Shown here in pieces: positions 1-9,438 of a stretch of 64,000 bases of DNA (positions are counted from its first letter, which is position 1; every line of letters starts with the position of its first letter). This stretch comes from HXMU1420-13 sp965601825 (GTDB lineage: Bacteria > Bacteroidota > Rhodothermia > Balneolales > Balneolaceae): assembly GCA_965601825.1 (NCBI GenBank), contig OZ271839.1:2604001-2668000 (forward strand), in the 5' to 3' direction. Below the pieces are notes generated by a model. It saw only the letters and a program-made list of their open reading frames with translations. It did not search any database and was not told the DNA's origin. The position numbers were made by a program, and so were the translations under genes.

Positions 1-97
1 GTGGACGCTAAGGAATATTGGAGGATGTCATCAGCGAGGAATTATCTCGAATTAGAGATTCTGATTCAGATTGATAAATTTACCACGTAGCTAATAA

Positions 98-149
98 TTG
101 AGGCGGAGCCTCTAATTCTCATTCCGCAGCAGAGCTACGGAACGAGATT
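98..149. repeat. Compound inverted-repeat element
   Basis: Two small hairpins lie side by side. GAGGC-GGA-GCCTC is at 100-112. A longer imperfect palindrome at 118-146 has arms CTCATTCCGCAG and CTACGGAACGAG, which differ from perfect pairing at two positions that allow G-U wobble in one strand. It looks like a dispersed intergenic repeat. The rest of 1-231 holds no gene I can support; a short open frame ending at a TAG at 88-90 could be the tail of an upstream gene but has no recognisable content. Confidence 0.5.
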
Positions 150-231
150 GGACTCAAACTTTATCAGGATTTAGCCTTGCACTTTAGCCAACGGATATCT
201 TCCTTTCTATTGAAATTTTTGATTCTGATAG

Positions 232-2265
232 ATGGCGGAACAATCGGGTTTTAAACGAAATATTGGACTATTCATGGCGGTGATGATAGGGATCGGTGCT
301 ATGATGGGACCCGGTATTTTCGCACTTCCAAGTATTGTGGCTGAGTCTGCCGGGCCATTAGGTATCATTGCCTATTTAGCCATGGGCTTACTTACCCTGT
401 TCACGGCTTTAACCTACAGCGAATTGGGTGCTGCCCTTCCCATTGCGGGTGGTGGGTATTCATTTACAAGTCGCGCTCTCCCCCGACCTGTTGCATTCCT
501 AACCGGCTGGTTCTTCTGGATTGGTAATACCTTAGCCTGCTCCTTGTATGTAGTGATTTTTGCTTTCACCATTAAGAACTATTTCTTTCCGGATGTAAGC
601 GTATTAATGATCGTGTTGGCCACTACCCTGTTCTTCACCCTCACCAATCTTCGCGGTCAAGCCGAGGCGCTTTTGGTGATTACCATCATGAATATCATTG
701 AACTGGCTGTTTTAATTGGAGTCGGTATTCTAGGTGCCTTTTATGTTGAACCCGCAAATCTGGAACCATTCACTCCGTTTGGTTTGGAGCCGCTTATCCC
801 AACCATGGGACTCATTTACATCTCCTATGTGGGATTTGATCTCATCACTGTTGCCGCCGAAGAAATTGTAGATCCAGCCAAAAATATTCCCCGTGCTATT
901 ATGATCACGCTATGGGTGGGGATTGTTATTTATGTGCTGTTACTCTGGGTGATGATGGGCGTTGTCAATTACACAGAATTGGCTCAAACCAGCACGCCAT
1001 TTATTTATGTCGCGGATTTATTGTTTGGTACCTGGGGTCGCTGGGCTGGTATTATAGCTACCATCATGGCCAGCTTGTCCGCTTTTAGTGTAACGCTTGG
1101 AGCAAGCTCTCGTGTGTTGTTTGCATTAGGGCGTGATGGTCATTTTCCGGCAGTATTTGCCAAGTTACATAGCAAGTTTAAAACCCCACATATCGCATTA
1201 TTTGCATGTGCTGTGTTGGTTGCGGTGCTTGGTGCATCCGGGGTAGTTCGCGTATTAGCATCAGCCAGTAGCTTCGGATATTTAATTGCGATCGGAATTG
1301 TGAATTATACCGTAATCGCACTGCATAAAAATATGCCTAATCTTAGGCGACCTTATCGAATCATTTTATACCCCACTGTTCCGGTTCTGGGAATCATCTC
1401 TTGTTGGTTCTTTGTACCTATGCTTGATCCGCAAAGTCTGATTCTTGGAATTGGACTCACTCTGGTCGGCGTAATACTATATTTTCTATTACCCAATAAT
1501 CGCGAGGCATTAGATCATATACCGGAATACATAAATCGGATAAAAATTAAAATTCAATCTTATTGGAGGCCACGTATGAACGTGTTAATTATTGGCGGCG
1601 GAAACCTGGGAGGCAGCATTGCTGATCGCCTGATGAAGCAGGATGAATTCCGCATGATTTTCCGCTCTGCGGTATATCAGATAACGTTTATCGAAAAAGA
1701 CAAAGATCGAAGTGAAGAACTGGGTAAGCGATTTAGTGTTCCTGTATTTACCGGTGACGGTACCAAGCAAGAGTTACTGGAACAAGTGGAACCAAAAAAG
1801 ATGGACGTTGCTATTGCTGCAACGAATGATGATGAACGTAATTCTATCATGGCACTTCAAGCAAAAAGATTGGGCGTAAAACGGGTAATTGCCATTGCTC
1901 GCGATCCCTCCTATATCTCGTTGTTAGAAGACAATGGCATTGTGTGTATCAGTACGCCATTGGCGACTGCTTCGATGGTTGAAAATTATCTTGATCGCCC
2001 GGGAGTAGCAGATCTTTTCTCCATTGAAAGCGGTGTTGCCAGCTTGATTGATATGAAAGTACCGCCAAAAGCAAAGGTTGTTGGACAGGTTATTGAAGAT
2101 ATCAATATACCGTCAGAATGTGTGGTGGCTGCTTTAGTGCGGGACAAGAAATTCGTTGTTCCTCGCGGTAAAACCGAAATTCTGGCTGATGATCACGTGA
2201 TCTTCGTTGGTACCAATGAAGCCATCCAAGACGTGAGTGATATCTTTACTGAGGTTGTGGAGTGA
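232..2265 (+). CDS. APC-family amino-acid permease fused to TrkA-type NAD-binding regulatory module
   Basis: Predicted inner-membrane amino-acid/polyamine/organocation transporter of 677 residues. The first ~435 residues form about 12 hydrophobic segments and open with a GIGAMMGPGIF motif typical of the APC substrate-binding helix 1. A soluble part follows: a Rossmann-like TrkA-N (KTN) domain begins at residue 449 with VLIIGGGNLGGSIADRL, and a TrkA-C-like domain occupies roughly residues 590-677. APC proteins with soluble regulatory tails are known; by analogy with K+ channels the tail may sense a nucleotide. Substrate cannot be read from the sequence. A strong GGAGG six bases before the ATG of residue 449 suggests that the soluble part may also be made separately. 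Confidence 0.85.
   Translation: MAEQSGFKRNIGLFMAVMIGIGAMMGPGIFALPSIVAESAGPLGIIAYLAMGLLTLFTALTYSELGAALPIAGGGYSFTSRALPRPVAFLTGWFFWIGNTLACSLYVVIFAFTIKNYFFPDVSVLMIVLATTLFFTLTNLRGQAEALLVITIMNIIELAVLIGVGILGAFYVEPANLEPFTPFGLEPLIPTMGLIYISYVGFDLITVAAEEIVDPAKNIPRAIMITLWVGIVIYVLLLWVMMGVVNYTELAQTSTPFIYVADLLFGTWGRWAGIIATIMASLSAFSVTLGASSRVLFALGRDGHFPAVFAKLHSKFKTPHIALFACAVLVAVLGASGVVRVLASASSFGYLIAIGIVNYTVIALHKNMPNLRRPYRIILYPTVPVLGIISCWFFVPMLDPQSLILGIGLTLVGVILYFLLPNNREALDHIPEYINRIKIKIQSYWRPRMNVLIIGGGNLGGSIADRLMKQDEFRMIFRSAVYQITFIEKDKDRSEELGKRFSVPVFTGDGTKQELLEQVEPKKMDVAIAATNDDERNSIMALQAKRLGVKRVIAIARDPSYISLLEDNGIVCISTPLATASMVENYLDRPGVADLFSIESGVASLIDMKVPPKAKVVGQVIEDINIPSECVVAALVRDKKFVVPRGKTEILADDHVIFVGTNEAIQDVSDIFTEVVE
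1565..1578 (+). promoter_or_regulatory. Internal ribosome binding site and start codon in the permease gene
   Basis: GGAGG at 1565-1569 lies six bases upstream of an in-frame ATG at 1576, exactly at the junction of the membrane part and the TrkA-N domain. Translation from here would give a soluble protein of about 229 residues. Comparable GGAGG motifs precede other genes in the window, for example the gene at 17958. This is inferred from spacing and domain boundary only. Confidence 0.45.
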
Positions 2266-2287
2266 TAACTTTTATGTGTTATATGTT

Positions 2288-2408
2288 GTCATGCTGAATG
2301 CTGAATCAAGTTCAGCATTCAGCATCTGTTGAGCGTGACTTATAATTAATACGAGCCTTTCGTCAACGAATCACTTTCGCACAGATTCCGGATCAAGTCC
2401 GGAATGAC
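2288..2408. repeat. GTCAT...ATGAC dispersed repeat, copy A
   Basis: A 121-base intergenic element starting GTCATGCTGAA and ending GGAATGAC. It contains an inner stem ATTCCGGA/TCCGGAAT (2385-2405) and a near-palindromic GCTGAATC...CAGCATT segment at its left end. It aligns by eye along its length with the element at 2786-2891 and lies just upstream of the GIY-YIG gene. The short terminal inverted repeats resemble those of MITE-like elements. Confidence 0.6.
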
Positions 2409-2466
2409 GACGGAGTGGTTATTTAGGATTTTCGTAAGGAACTAATCTACATAAGGTCATACCACT

Positions 2467-2757
2467 ATGAAGTGTGCATTTGTCTACATCCTTACAAACA
2501 TTGAGAGAACCACGCTATACATTGGCGTAACTAGTCAATTAAATCAGCGAATTTGGCAGCATAAAAATGGCGAAGGTTCTGAGTTCACAAGAAAATATAA
2601 ACTGACTATTCTAATATATGCTGAAGAGCATGGAACCATTTCAGATGCTATTGAAAGAGAAAAACAGCTAAAGCAATGGAAAAGAAAATGGAAATGGGAT
2701 TTGATTAAGAAACTGAATCCTGATTTAGTTGATTTATATCCAACGCTACGTGGTTAA
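2467..2757 (+). CDS. Small stand-alone GIY-YIG endonuclease-like protein
   Basis: Single-domain protein of 96 residues. The GIY half appears as VYILTN near residue 6 and the YIG half as LYIGVTS near residue 17. QRIWQHKNG supplies the conserved arginine region, and AIEREKQLK supplies the conserved glutamate. This is the UvrC-like catalytic fold without a DNA-binding partner domain, typical of the UPF0213/YhbQ-like group. Family members are nucleases or presumed nucleases; the target here is unknown. The gene stands alone between related repeats (2288-2408 and 2786-2891), which suggests a link with repeat movement, but that is inference. Confidence 0.88.
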   Translation: MKCAFVYILTNIERTTLYIGVTSQLNQRIWQHKNGEGSEFTRKYKLTILIYAEEHGTISDAIEREKQLKQWKRKWKWDLIKKLNPDLVDLYPTLRG

Positions 2758-2785
2758 AAACTATAATAACCTCTTTCAAACAGTT

Positions 2786-2891
2786 GTCATGCTGAACTTG
2801 ATTCAGCATCTGTAGTGAGTTGCTTTCCAATAAGTCGAGCCCTTTATCAATGATTCGCTCAGCATAGATCCCGCAACAAGTGCGGGATGAC
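2786..2891. repeat. GTCAT...ATGAC dispersed repeat, copy B
   Basis: A 106-base element beginning GTCATGCTGAACTTGATTCA and ending GGGATGAC. Its right end has a perfect stem ATCCCGCA/TGCGGGAT (2868-2888). It matches copy A in order of motifs: CAGCATCTGT, GAGCC(C)TTT, TCAA.GA and the terminal stem. Together they flank the GIY-YIG gene as direct repeats. Confidence 0.6.
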
Positions 2892-2898
2892 AATTAAA

Positions 2899-3110
2899 GT
2901 CATTCTGAGCGATAGCGAAGAAACTTATCGAATTAGTGGATGAAGATGGATTTGAACTTTGAGTGTTATTGAAAGCTAAATTGAAGAATTAGCCTATTAT
3001 TCGATTAGATCCTTCGGAAGTATCCTCAGGATGACTGAAATGAAAAACCAGATATTAATCTTCACCCAATAAAACCTTTCGCCCCGACAGCTGTCGGGAC
3101 TCAGAATGAC
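2899..3110. repeat. Further GTCAT...ATGAC repeat copies in a 388-base gene-free stretch
   Basis: A third element spans 2899-3035 with ends GTCATTCTGAG and CTCAGGATGAC, which are inverted repeats with one mismatch. A right-end fragment follows, containing the perfect 16-base palindrome CCCGACAGCTGTCGGG at 3083-3098 and ending AGAATGAC. The stretch between the GIY-YIG gene and the S9 peptidase (2758-3145) holds only such repeats and AT-rich filler; I see no gene in it. The palindrome could also act as a terminator for the peptidase gene, although no T-run follows directly. Confidence 0.55.
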
Positions 3111-3145
3111 TTTTGAACATTGAATGTTGGATATTCAATTTTCGA

Positions 3146-5887
3146 TTATCTTCCCTGAAACTTCTCCCCTGAGATAATCCACTCTGGTTCACCTTCGTCT
3201 TTCAGGTAATAATCGAAATACTCTTTCATACGGATTGCGTAATCCAGCTTGTTCTCGAATTTCTGTAAGTGATGCGGTTCCCCATGATACTGCAGGAAAA
3301 TGACATCTTTATTATAGCGGCGCATGGCGAGATACATCTCGATACTTTGATACCAAGGCACAGCCCCATCATCATCACCGTGCTGGATCAACATTGGTGT
3401 GGTGATTTTATCTGCATAAAAGACCGGGGAGTTTTCTATGTAAACCAAAGGAGCTTCCATTAAAGTCTTTCCAATTCGACTTTGAGTTTGTTCATACTGG
3501 AATTGTCGTGCAAGTCCCGAAGCCCAGCGAATTCCACTGTAGGCACTGGTCATATTACTAACCGGAGCACCGGAAACAGCCGCATCAAAAATATCAGTCT
3601 GAGTTACAATAAAAGCCGTTTGATAACCACTCCAGGAATGACCATGAAGTCCTAATTTATCAGGATCAGCAATGCCCAATTCCACTAATTTCTGAACACC
3701 CGGCACCACACTTTTGGTTGCAGCAAAGCCCGGTCGACCAATTTCAAAACGCACATCCGGAAGGAAGACTACATATCCATCGCTCACATACTGAGCAAAC
3801 ACAGGTCGGTGATTGGTTCGTGGCTCATTGAAATCATGCAATCGATTAGTGAAGAATCGATAGTAGTAAGTCATTATTGGGTATCTTTTATTCGGATCAT
3901 AATTATCCGGCTTTATGACCACTCCCTGCATATAAGTACCATCCGTGCTGTACCAATCTACCAACTCCGCTTTCCCCCAGTTCCATTTCTCACTAAGGTT
4001 TTCATTCAAGCTTGTTTGCTTCGCAGTTTCTTCAAACATCCAGGAATCCGCTACCCATAGATTCGGGAATTCATCATAAGCTTCTCGTTTGTAAAGAACT
4101 GCATCCGAACCTTCTGCTTTGGCAATGAAAGTGAATTTCTTGTCCTCTTCCAGCAGCACGCTCACTTCAGAATCTGTAATTCCGGTTGAGTAGAATCCGA
4201 AATTCTTATCTAAATCGTGGTAAGAAGTTAGCAACAAGTTTTCATCGGTTTCAAAGGCATCCCAATTGTTTTCAATTCGTTCGATACGGAAGATCCGGTT
4301 TTCAGCTCGTCCTTCTCCACCGGTGATATTGTTAGCATTTCCATTTCTAGTATCAAAGGTCCAGATATCGAATTTGTCGTAAATCAATACATGAGCGTCT
4401 TTGGATGTCCAGCCGGCTACGCCATATCCCGGCACCGGATAAGGATAATCATGATCTTCGTTGTAGAAAGGTATATTCAGATCAGCGGTTAGATTTCTGG
4501 AACTATTTCTATCCACATCATACAAGTTCCAATGCTTATCCGAATAATAAGCAGCAAACTTACCGCCCGATGAAAGTTGTGGTGAATATCTGCTTCGAGT
4601 CAGGAATTGGGTTTTCTCGCCTGAATCCAGATCGATGGTATACCAATCACGAAAGGTGCCATCCCAGGTTCTTTCACGTGCATAAGGAATATTACTGTAC
4701 CCCAACACAACATTTTTGTTGTGACGAATCTGAACATCTGGAACGGTCTTATCACCTAGTTGAACCCATTTTGCTCGTCTTCCAAAATGATACACTGCGG
4801 TATACAAATGATTTTTTCGGCTGTTCCAGGTTTGAATCTCATGCGTTTTGATGAATGGATCATCGCCATGCCAGATATCTAGTCCACGGTCTCCGATGAT
4901 TGAATCAATGTCATAAATATCTATTCCCCCTTCTTCTTCATCTTCCTGGCGATCTAAGTTCACCATTTCTCGATCTCTTAAACCAAAGAAAAGTCGACCT
5001 TCATCATGAGTGAATATCAATCTATTTCTTGAGGTTAACGCATATTCTGATCCGATTTCATTCGAAGAAACCAAGGATTCGAGTCTTTGATTTCTGGAAG
5101 TCCAAAGTTTTAGGTCGGCATCACTTTCTACAAAAGAAGTGTCATAGGTTGATGAGGTAAATGCGAGATTCGACTTTTTTGGCTCCCAGGTAAGGTTTGT
5201 GAAAATACCTGACTCAGTATTCTGCACGGTGATAACTTCTTTTGAGCCTAAATCGAACACATAAAGACCGTTTTCCATGCTGGAAGTATCAATTACCGAA
5301 TACGCCAAATAATTAGATAGACTATCAAATTCGAAAGCTGTTACGAACTGAAATGAAAACTCTTCTTCTGTTCCCAATTCCCGAAGGACTAATTCTGTTC
5401 CTAATTTCTTATTGTCTGACTTTAAGTCCTCAATAGCTTTGGTTTGAAGGTTTTTATAGACTAACCATTCTCCACTATTCGAGAATCCGAAAGCTGATAC
5501 ACTGTCAAACTGAGCAATCGTGCCATCAGCAAGTGATAATAAACTCATACCCGATTTAGGAGCTTTACGTCCTTCTTTTAATTTTACCGCTAGAGGCACT
5601 TCTCTTTTTGCTGCAACCCAGAGCTCATTAGATGAGATGATGGGATTCATTCCTAATTCGATTTGGTATTCAGTTTCACCGTTTACCTGGTTGGCAACTG
5701 CATAACCATCACCACGATCCGGCCAAACACCATAAATCAACCAGTTTCCCTGGTCGGAGATTCGTGGAGTGGTGATATCTTCGAATTTCATTACATCCTC
5801 GAAGGTTAAAATACCTTGCGCAAATGATTGGATTGGTAGCGCTATTAATACTGCGAATAGAAGAGCTTTAATTGAATTCAATTTCAT
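3146..5887 (-). CDS. Secreted S9-family (prolyl-oligopeptidase-like) serine peptidase
   Basis: Protein of 913 residues with a Sec signal peptide (about residues 1-23, ending SFAQG). A long beta-propeller-like region full of Trp/Tyr/Asp repeats is followed by a C-terminal alpha/beta-hydrolase domain. The nucleophile elbow is GHSWSGY with the probable catalytic serine at 751, the acid lies in HGDDDG (near 838-840), and the histidine in YHGEPHHL (near 872). Family members cleave peptides in the periplasm or outside the cell and often serve in peptide nutrition. The elbow differs from the common GxSxGG by one residue. The gene stands alone, with degenerate repeats on both sides. Confidence 0.88.
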   Translation of the reverse strand: MKLNSIKALLFAVLIALPIQSFAQGILTFEDVMKFEDITTPRISDQGNWLIYGVWPDRGDGYAVANQVNGETEYQIELGMNPIISSNELWVAAKREVPLAVKLKEGRKAPKSGMSLLSLADGTIAQFDSVSAFGFSNSGEWLVYKNLQTKAIEDLKSDNKKLGTELVLRELGTEEEFSFQFVTAFEFDSLSNYLAYSVIDTSSMENGLYVFDLGSKEVITVQNTESGIFTNLTWEPKKSNLAFTSSTYDTSFVESDADLKLWTSRNQRLESLVSSNEIGSEYALTSRNRLIFTHDEGRLFFGLRDREMVNLDRQEDEEEGGIDIYDIDSIIGDRGLDIWHGDDPFIKTHEIQTWNSRKNHLYTAVYHFGRRAKWVQLGDKTVPDVQIRHNKNVVLGYSNIPYARERTWDGTFRDWYTIDLDSGEKTQFLTRSRYSPQLSSGGKFAAYYSDKHWNLYDVDRNSSRNLTADLNIPFYNEDHDYPYPVPGYGVAGWTSKDAHVLIYDKFDIWTFDTRNGNANNITGGEGRAENRIFRIERIENNWDAFETDENLLLTSYHDLDKNFGFYSTGITDSEVSVLLEEDKKFTFIAKAEGSDAVLYKREAYDEFPNLWVADSWMFEETAKQTSLNENLSEKWNWGKAELVDWYSTDGTYMQGVVIKPDNYDPNKRYPIMTYYYRFFTNRLHDFNEPRTNHRPVFAQYVSDGYVVFLPDVRFEIGRPGFAATKSVVPGVQKLVELGIADPDKLGLHGHSWSGYQTAFIVTQTDIFDAAVSGAPVSNMTSAYSGIRWASGLARQFQYEQTQSRIGKTLMEAPLVYIENSPVFYADKITTPMLIQHGDDDGAVPWYQSIEMYLAMRRYNKDVIFLQYHGEPHHLQKFENKLDYAIRMKEYFDYYLKDEGEPEWIISGEKFQGR

Positions 5888-5929
5888 TGGGTTGGGATAA
5901 ATTTCAGGACGAAGTATACCAATTTCGGA

Positions 5930-6185
5930 TAGTTTAAAAAGCCAAGTTTTGTAAACAGTGGGTTTGTACTAATCTTAGTTCTCGTCACACAGAAGAATTG
6001 AGGAATCTGAACAACCGATTATCGGCTATTTCATAGCTGCACAGATCCTTCGTTGTGCTCTGGATGACTAGTATTCTTCTTTTTTAGTCACTCCGAGGAA
6101 CCGAGGAGTCTGCACATTCTTTTTACTTGTTCGTAGATTTGCAGATTCTTCTCCGACCGCTGTCGGGATCTGGATGGCTTAATTG
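5930..6185. repeat. Degenerate dispersed-repeat fragments between the S9 peptidase and pflA
   Basis: The roughly 300-base gap holds the peptidase promoter region and decayed repeat fragments. A right-end-like GATCCTTCG...CTGGATGAC lies near 6050-6070. A unit running from GTCACTCCGAGGAACCGAG to CGACCGCTGTCGGGATC then ends GGATGGC near 6179. These resemble the copies at 2288-3110. I see no gene here. Confidence 0.4.
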
Positions 6186-6920
6186 TTAATAAACCTCCAA
6201 GCCTTCTTCGGCGAATTGTGCTTTAGTTATCGCTACTAGTTCTGCATCTGGTTCAGGTGTTTCATATAAACCGTAATTCATATCCAGAGCTTCCCATTTA
6301 TATTCGCCCATCTTATGGAATGGTAAAACCTCTACTCTTTCAACGTTGCCAAGCTTTCTTGCATACGCCGCCATCTTGCTTACGGCATTCATGTCATCGG
6401 TATAGCCAGGAACTAAAACGAATCGTAACCAAACTGGTTTATTCATGGCTGCAAGTCGTTCAGCAAAATCTAATGTCGGTTGTAAGTTAACACCTGTAAC
6501 TCGTTTGTAGCCTTCCGGATCAAGATGTTTAATATCTAATAAAACGAGATCGGTATACTCAAGCAATTCATCATCTGCTAGATGCCCCACAAAGCCTGAA
6601 GTATCCAAAGCGGTATGCAATCCCATCAGTTTACAACCTTCAAAAATTGACTTTACAAACTTAGGTTGGATGAGTGGTTCACCTCCGGAAATAGTAACAC
6701 CACCGTCCCATGATTGAAGCAAATGTTGTTGCTTATGTATGGCTTTCAACTCAGTGTAAGAATCAGTTCTGATTCCACCTTTGCATTTGCGTGTATCTGG
6801 GTTATGGCAATAGACGCAATTCAACGGACATCCATTCAAAAATAAAACTCTACGGATTCCAGGTCCATCTTGCATACCTGCAGATTCAATTGAGTGTAAA
6901 TATCCGATTTCATTTTTCAT
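6186..6920 (-). CDS. pflA: Pyruvate formate-lyase-activating enzyme
   Basis: Radical-SAM enzyme of 244 residues that installs the glycyl radical on PflB in the cytoplasm under anaerobic conditions. The [4Fe-4S] motif CxxxCxxC is at Cys31, Cys35 and Cys38 (NGCPLNCVYCHNPDT), followed by the SAM-binding GGVTISGGEPL segment. Length matches the family (about 245). It lies 76 bases downstream of pflB on the same strand, so the two are probably co-transcribed. Confidence 0.96.
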   Translation of the reverse strand: MKNEIGYLHSIESAGMQDGPGIRRVLFLNGCPLNCVYCHNPDTRKCKGGIRTDSYTELKAIHKQQHLLQSWDGGVTISGGEPLIQPKFVKSIFEGCKLMGLHTALDTSGFVGHLADDELLEYTDLVLLDIKHLDPEGYKRVTGVNLQPTLDFAERLAAMNKPVWLRFVLVPGYTDDMNAVSKMAAYARKLGNVERVEVLPFHKMGEYKWEALDMNYGLYETPEPDAELVAITKAQFAEEGLEVY

Positions 6921-6936
6921 TGTTCTACCTCTAAGA

Positions 6937-6979
6937 GAAACAGGAGCACTGCCGAAGCCCCTGCCCCCATTTCTGTTTC
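6937..6979 (-). promoter_or_regulatory. Inverted repeat in the pflB-pflA spacer
   Basis: GAAACAG at 6937-6943 pairs perfectly with CTGTTTC at 6973-6979 around a G-rich inner segment. This puts a stem in the mRNA between pflB and pflA. No T-run follows, so it is more likely an mRNA stability or processing hairpin than a full terminator. It could lower pflA expression relative to pflB. Confidence 0.35.
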
Positions 6980-6996
6980 ATCATCTTCTTTTATTG

Positions 6997-9273
6997 CTAG
7001 TTTCTTTCATGGAAAGTTCTAGTTATAACATCCATTTGTTGCTCTTTGGTCAACTTATTGAAGTTTACTGCATATCCGGATACTCGAACTGTAAGTTGTG
7101 GGTATTTTTCCGGATGATCCATGGCATCCAATAGAGTTTCGCGAGAAAATACATTTACGTTGATGTGGTGTCCACCTTCCTCAAAATATCCATCCAGTAA
7201 GTTGATCATGTTTACTTTGCGATCGTCTTCTCTTCTGCCTAAAGCACCAGGTACAATGGAGAATGTATATGAAATACCATCCTGAGCATACTCATAAGGC
7301 AATTTTGCTACAGATCGCATACTAGCAACTGCTCCATTTTTGTCACGACGGTGCATTGGATTTGCTCCCGGACCAAATGGCTCGCCTTTCTTACGTCCAT
7401 CTGGTGTATTACCTGTTTTCATGCCGTAAACTACATTCGATGTAATCGTAAGAATTGATTGAGTAGGAACTGAATTTCGATAGGTTGGTTGTTTTTTCAG
7501 TTTATTCATGAATGTTTTAACCAAATCACGTGCAATGTTGTCAACACGATCATCATCATTACCGAATTCCGGGAAATTACCTATGGTTTCGAAATCAGTT
7601 GCTAAACCGTTTTCATCTCTTACTATTCGAACATTTGCGTATTTCACCGCGCTAAGTGAATCAGCAACTACTGATAAACCAGCGATTCCACATGCCATAG
7701 TTCTGAATACATCTCGATCATGCAGCGCCATTTCAAGTCGCTCATAGTAGTATTTATCGTGCATGAAGTGAATAATATTCAATGCGTTCATATAGGTTGC
7801 TGCCAACCAATCCATCATCGCATCGAATTTTGGCATTAACTCGTCGAACTTTAGAAAATCGCTTGTGATCGGAGCGAATTCTGGTCCAACTTGCTCACCT
7901 GAAATCTCATCTTTACCACCATTAATGGCATATAACAAGGTTTTTGCGAGGTTTGCCCGTGCGCCAAAGAATTGCATTTGCTTCCCAATCTTCATGGCAG
8001 AAACACAGCATGCGATTCCATAATCATCACCCCAGTAACCACGCATCATATCATCATTTTCGTACTGCAGAGATGATGTCTTTATGGATGTCACCGCACA
8101 GAAGTCTTTGAATCCATTAGGAAGATTTTGTGACCAAAGAATCGTGAGATTTGGTTCAGGTGCAGGTCCTAGATTGTGCAGAGTTTGAAGGAATCGGAAT
8201 GAGTTTTTAGTCACCATGGTACGGCCATCGATGCCCATACCACCGATTACTTCTGTTACCCAGGTTGGATCACCGGAGAATAATGCGTCATACTCAGGTG
8301 GACGCATGAATCGAACCATGCGAAGTTTCATTACTAACTGGTCGATCAACTCCTGTGCTGTATCCTCGGTTAAGGCTCCTTCGTCCAAGTCACGTTGGAT
8401 ATAAATATCCAGGAAGGTAGAAACACGACCGAAAGACATTGCTGCACCATTTTGCTCCTTAACAGCTGCAAGATATCCGAAATAGGTCCACTGAACGGCT
8501 TCAGTGGCATTAGTAGCCGGATTTGAAATATCAAATCCGTAGCTACTTGCCATCAATTTTAATTCTCTCAGAGAGCGAATTTGTTCATTGAGTTCTTCTC
8601 TAAGTCGAATAGTTTCTTCGTCCAGGTTGTGAATTTCAAGAGAATCAAGTTGCTCAATTTTGTCTTCAATCAACCGATCCATTCCATACAAAGCAACACG
8701 TCTATAATCACCAATTATTCTACCACGTGCATATGCATCCGGTAAACCGGTTACGATCCCTGATTTACGTGCTTTCCTGATTTCCTGAGTGTAAGCATCA
8801 AACACACCATCATTATGTGTTTTTCGAATCTCTGCGAAAGCTAGTTTTGTTTTTTCAGAGAAAGTGAATCCGTTACTTTCCAATGCTTTTTGAGCCATTC
8901 GAACACCACCAAATGGCATCATAGACCGTTTTAAAGGAGCATCTGTTTGCAGCCCAACAACTCTTTCCAGTTCTTCGTCAATGTAACCGGGCGCATGTGA
9001 AATGATGGAAGAAACAGTTTCTGAATCAGCATCTAGAACCCCTTCTTTCTGTTCTTTAACCATTAGATTCAACACTTGTTGCCAAAGTAGCTTTGTATTA
9101 TCCGTTGAATCAGTTAAAAAAGAAGCATCACCTTCGTAAGGTGTGTAATTCTTTTGAATAAAATCTCGTACATCAATTTCTGATTCCCATAATCCTGAAA
9201 TAAAACCTCTGTACTCAATTGGTGTATCGTCCTCAAGAAATGGCAAGAATGTGTTATTGTTGATCGCTTTCAT
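6997..9273 (-). CDS. pflB: Formate C-acetyltransferase (pyruvate formate-lyase)
   Basis: Glycyl-radical enzyme converting pyruvate and CoA to acetyl-CoA and formate during anaerobic growth. At 758 residues it is close to the E. coli enzyme. The catalytic cysteine pair is Cys422-Cys423 in GIACCVSAMKIG. The radical glycine is Gly733 in VRVSGYAVNF, 26 residues from the C-terminus as expected. Its activase lies downstream and an OFA-family carrier upstream. A perfect GGAAGCGCTTCC palindrome about 165 bases before the start suggests control by a LacI-type regulator. Confidence 0.97.
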   Translation of the reverse strand: MKAINNNTFLPFLEDDTPIEYRGFISGLWESEIDVRDFIQKNYTPYEGDASFLTDSTDNTKLLWQQVLNLMVKEQKEGVLDADSETVSSIISHAPGYIDEELERVVGLQTDAPLKRSMMPFGGVRMAQKALESNGFTFSEKTKLAFAEIRKTHNDGVFDAYTQEIRKARKSGIVTGLPDAYARGRIIGDYRRVALYGMDRLIEDKIEQLDSLEIHNLDEETIRLREELNEQIRSLRELKLMASSYGFDISNPATNATEAVQWTYFGYLAAVKEQNGAAMSFGRVSTFLDIYIQRDLDEGALTEDTAQELIDQLVMKLRMVRFMRPPEYDALFSGDPTWVTEVIGGMGIDGRTMVTKNSFRFLQTLHNLGPAPEPNLTILWSQNLPNGFKDFCAVTSIKTSSLQYENDDMMRGYWGDDYGIACCVSAMKIGKQMQFFGARANLAKTLLYAINGGKDEISGEQVGPEFAPITSDFLKFDELMPKFDAMMDWLAATYMNALNIIHFMHDKYYYERLEMALHDRDVFRTMACGIAGLSVVADSLSAVKYANVRIVRDENGLATDFETIGNFPEFGNDDDRVDNIARDLVKTFMNKLKKQPTYRNSVPTQSILTITSNVVYGMKTGNTPDGRKKGEPFGPGANPMHRRDKNGAVASMRSVAKLPYEYAQDGISYTFSIVPGALGRREDDRKVNMINLLDGYFEEGGHHINVNVFSRETLLDAMDHPEKYPQLTVRVSGYAVNFNKLTKEQQMDVITRTFHERN

Positions 9274-9438
9274 TGTCGTAGTTTTTAAAGCTGATTAATT
9301 GATGAGTTGGACATTGCAGATGATTTGTTGTCCTCTTTTTTTTATTTCACCAAAAACTACTCCTGAATTGTGAAGACCCTATAAAGATTTGAGCAAAATC
9401 GAACTCTTGAAGTAATGTTTTTATAATAACTTAACTTT

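Noticed and set aside
1..90. Short open frame to a TAG at 88-90
   Set aside because: Could be an upstream gene's tail, but too short and without recognisable content.
2705..2893. 62-codon minus-strand frame
   Set aside because: Runs through the GIY-YIG 3' end and repeat copy B; no coding character.
2266..3145. Possible CRISPR-like array because of repeated motifs
   Set aside because: Repeats vary in length and spacing, with no regular spacers and no cas genes nearby.
4405..4851. 148-codon plus-strand open frame inside the S9 peptidase gene
   Set aside because: Antisense to a well-supported gene, no domain and no ribosome binding site.
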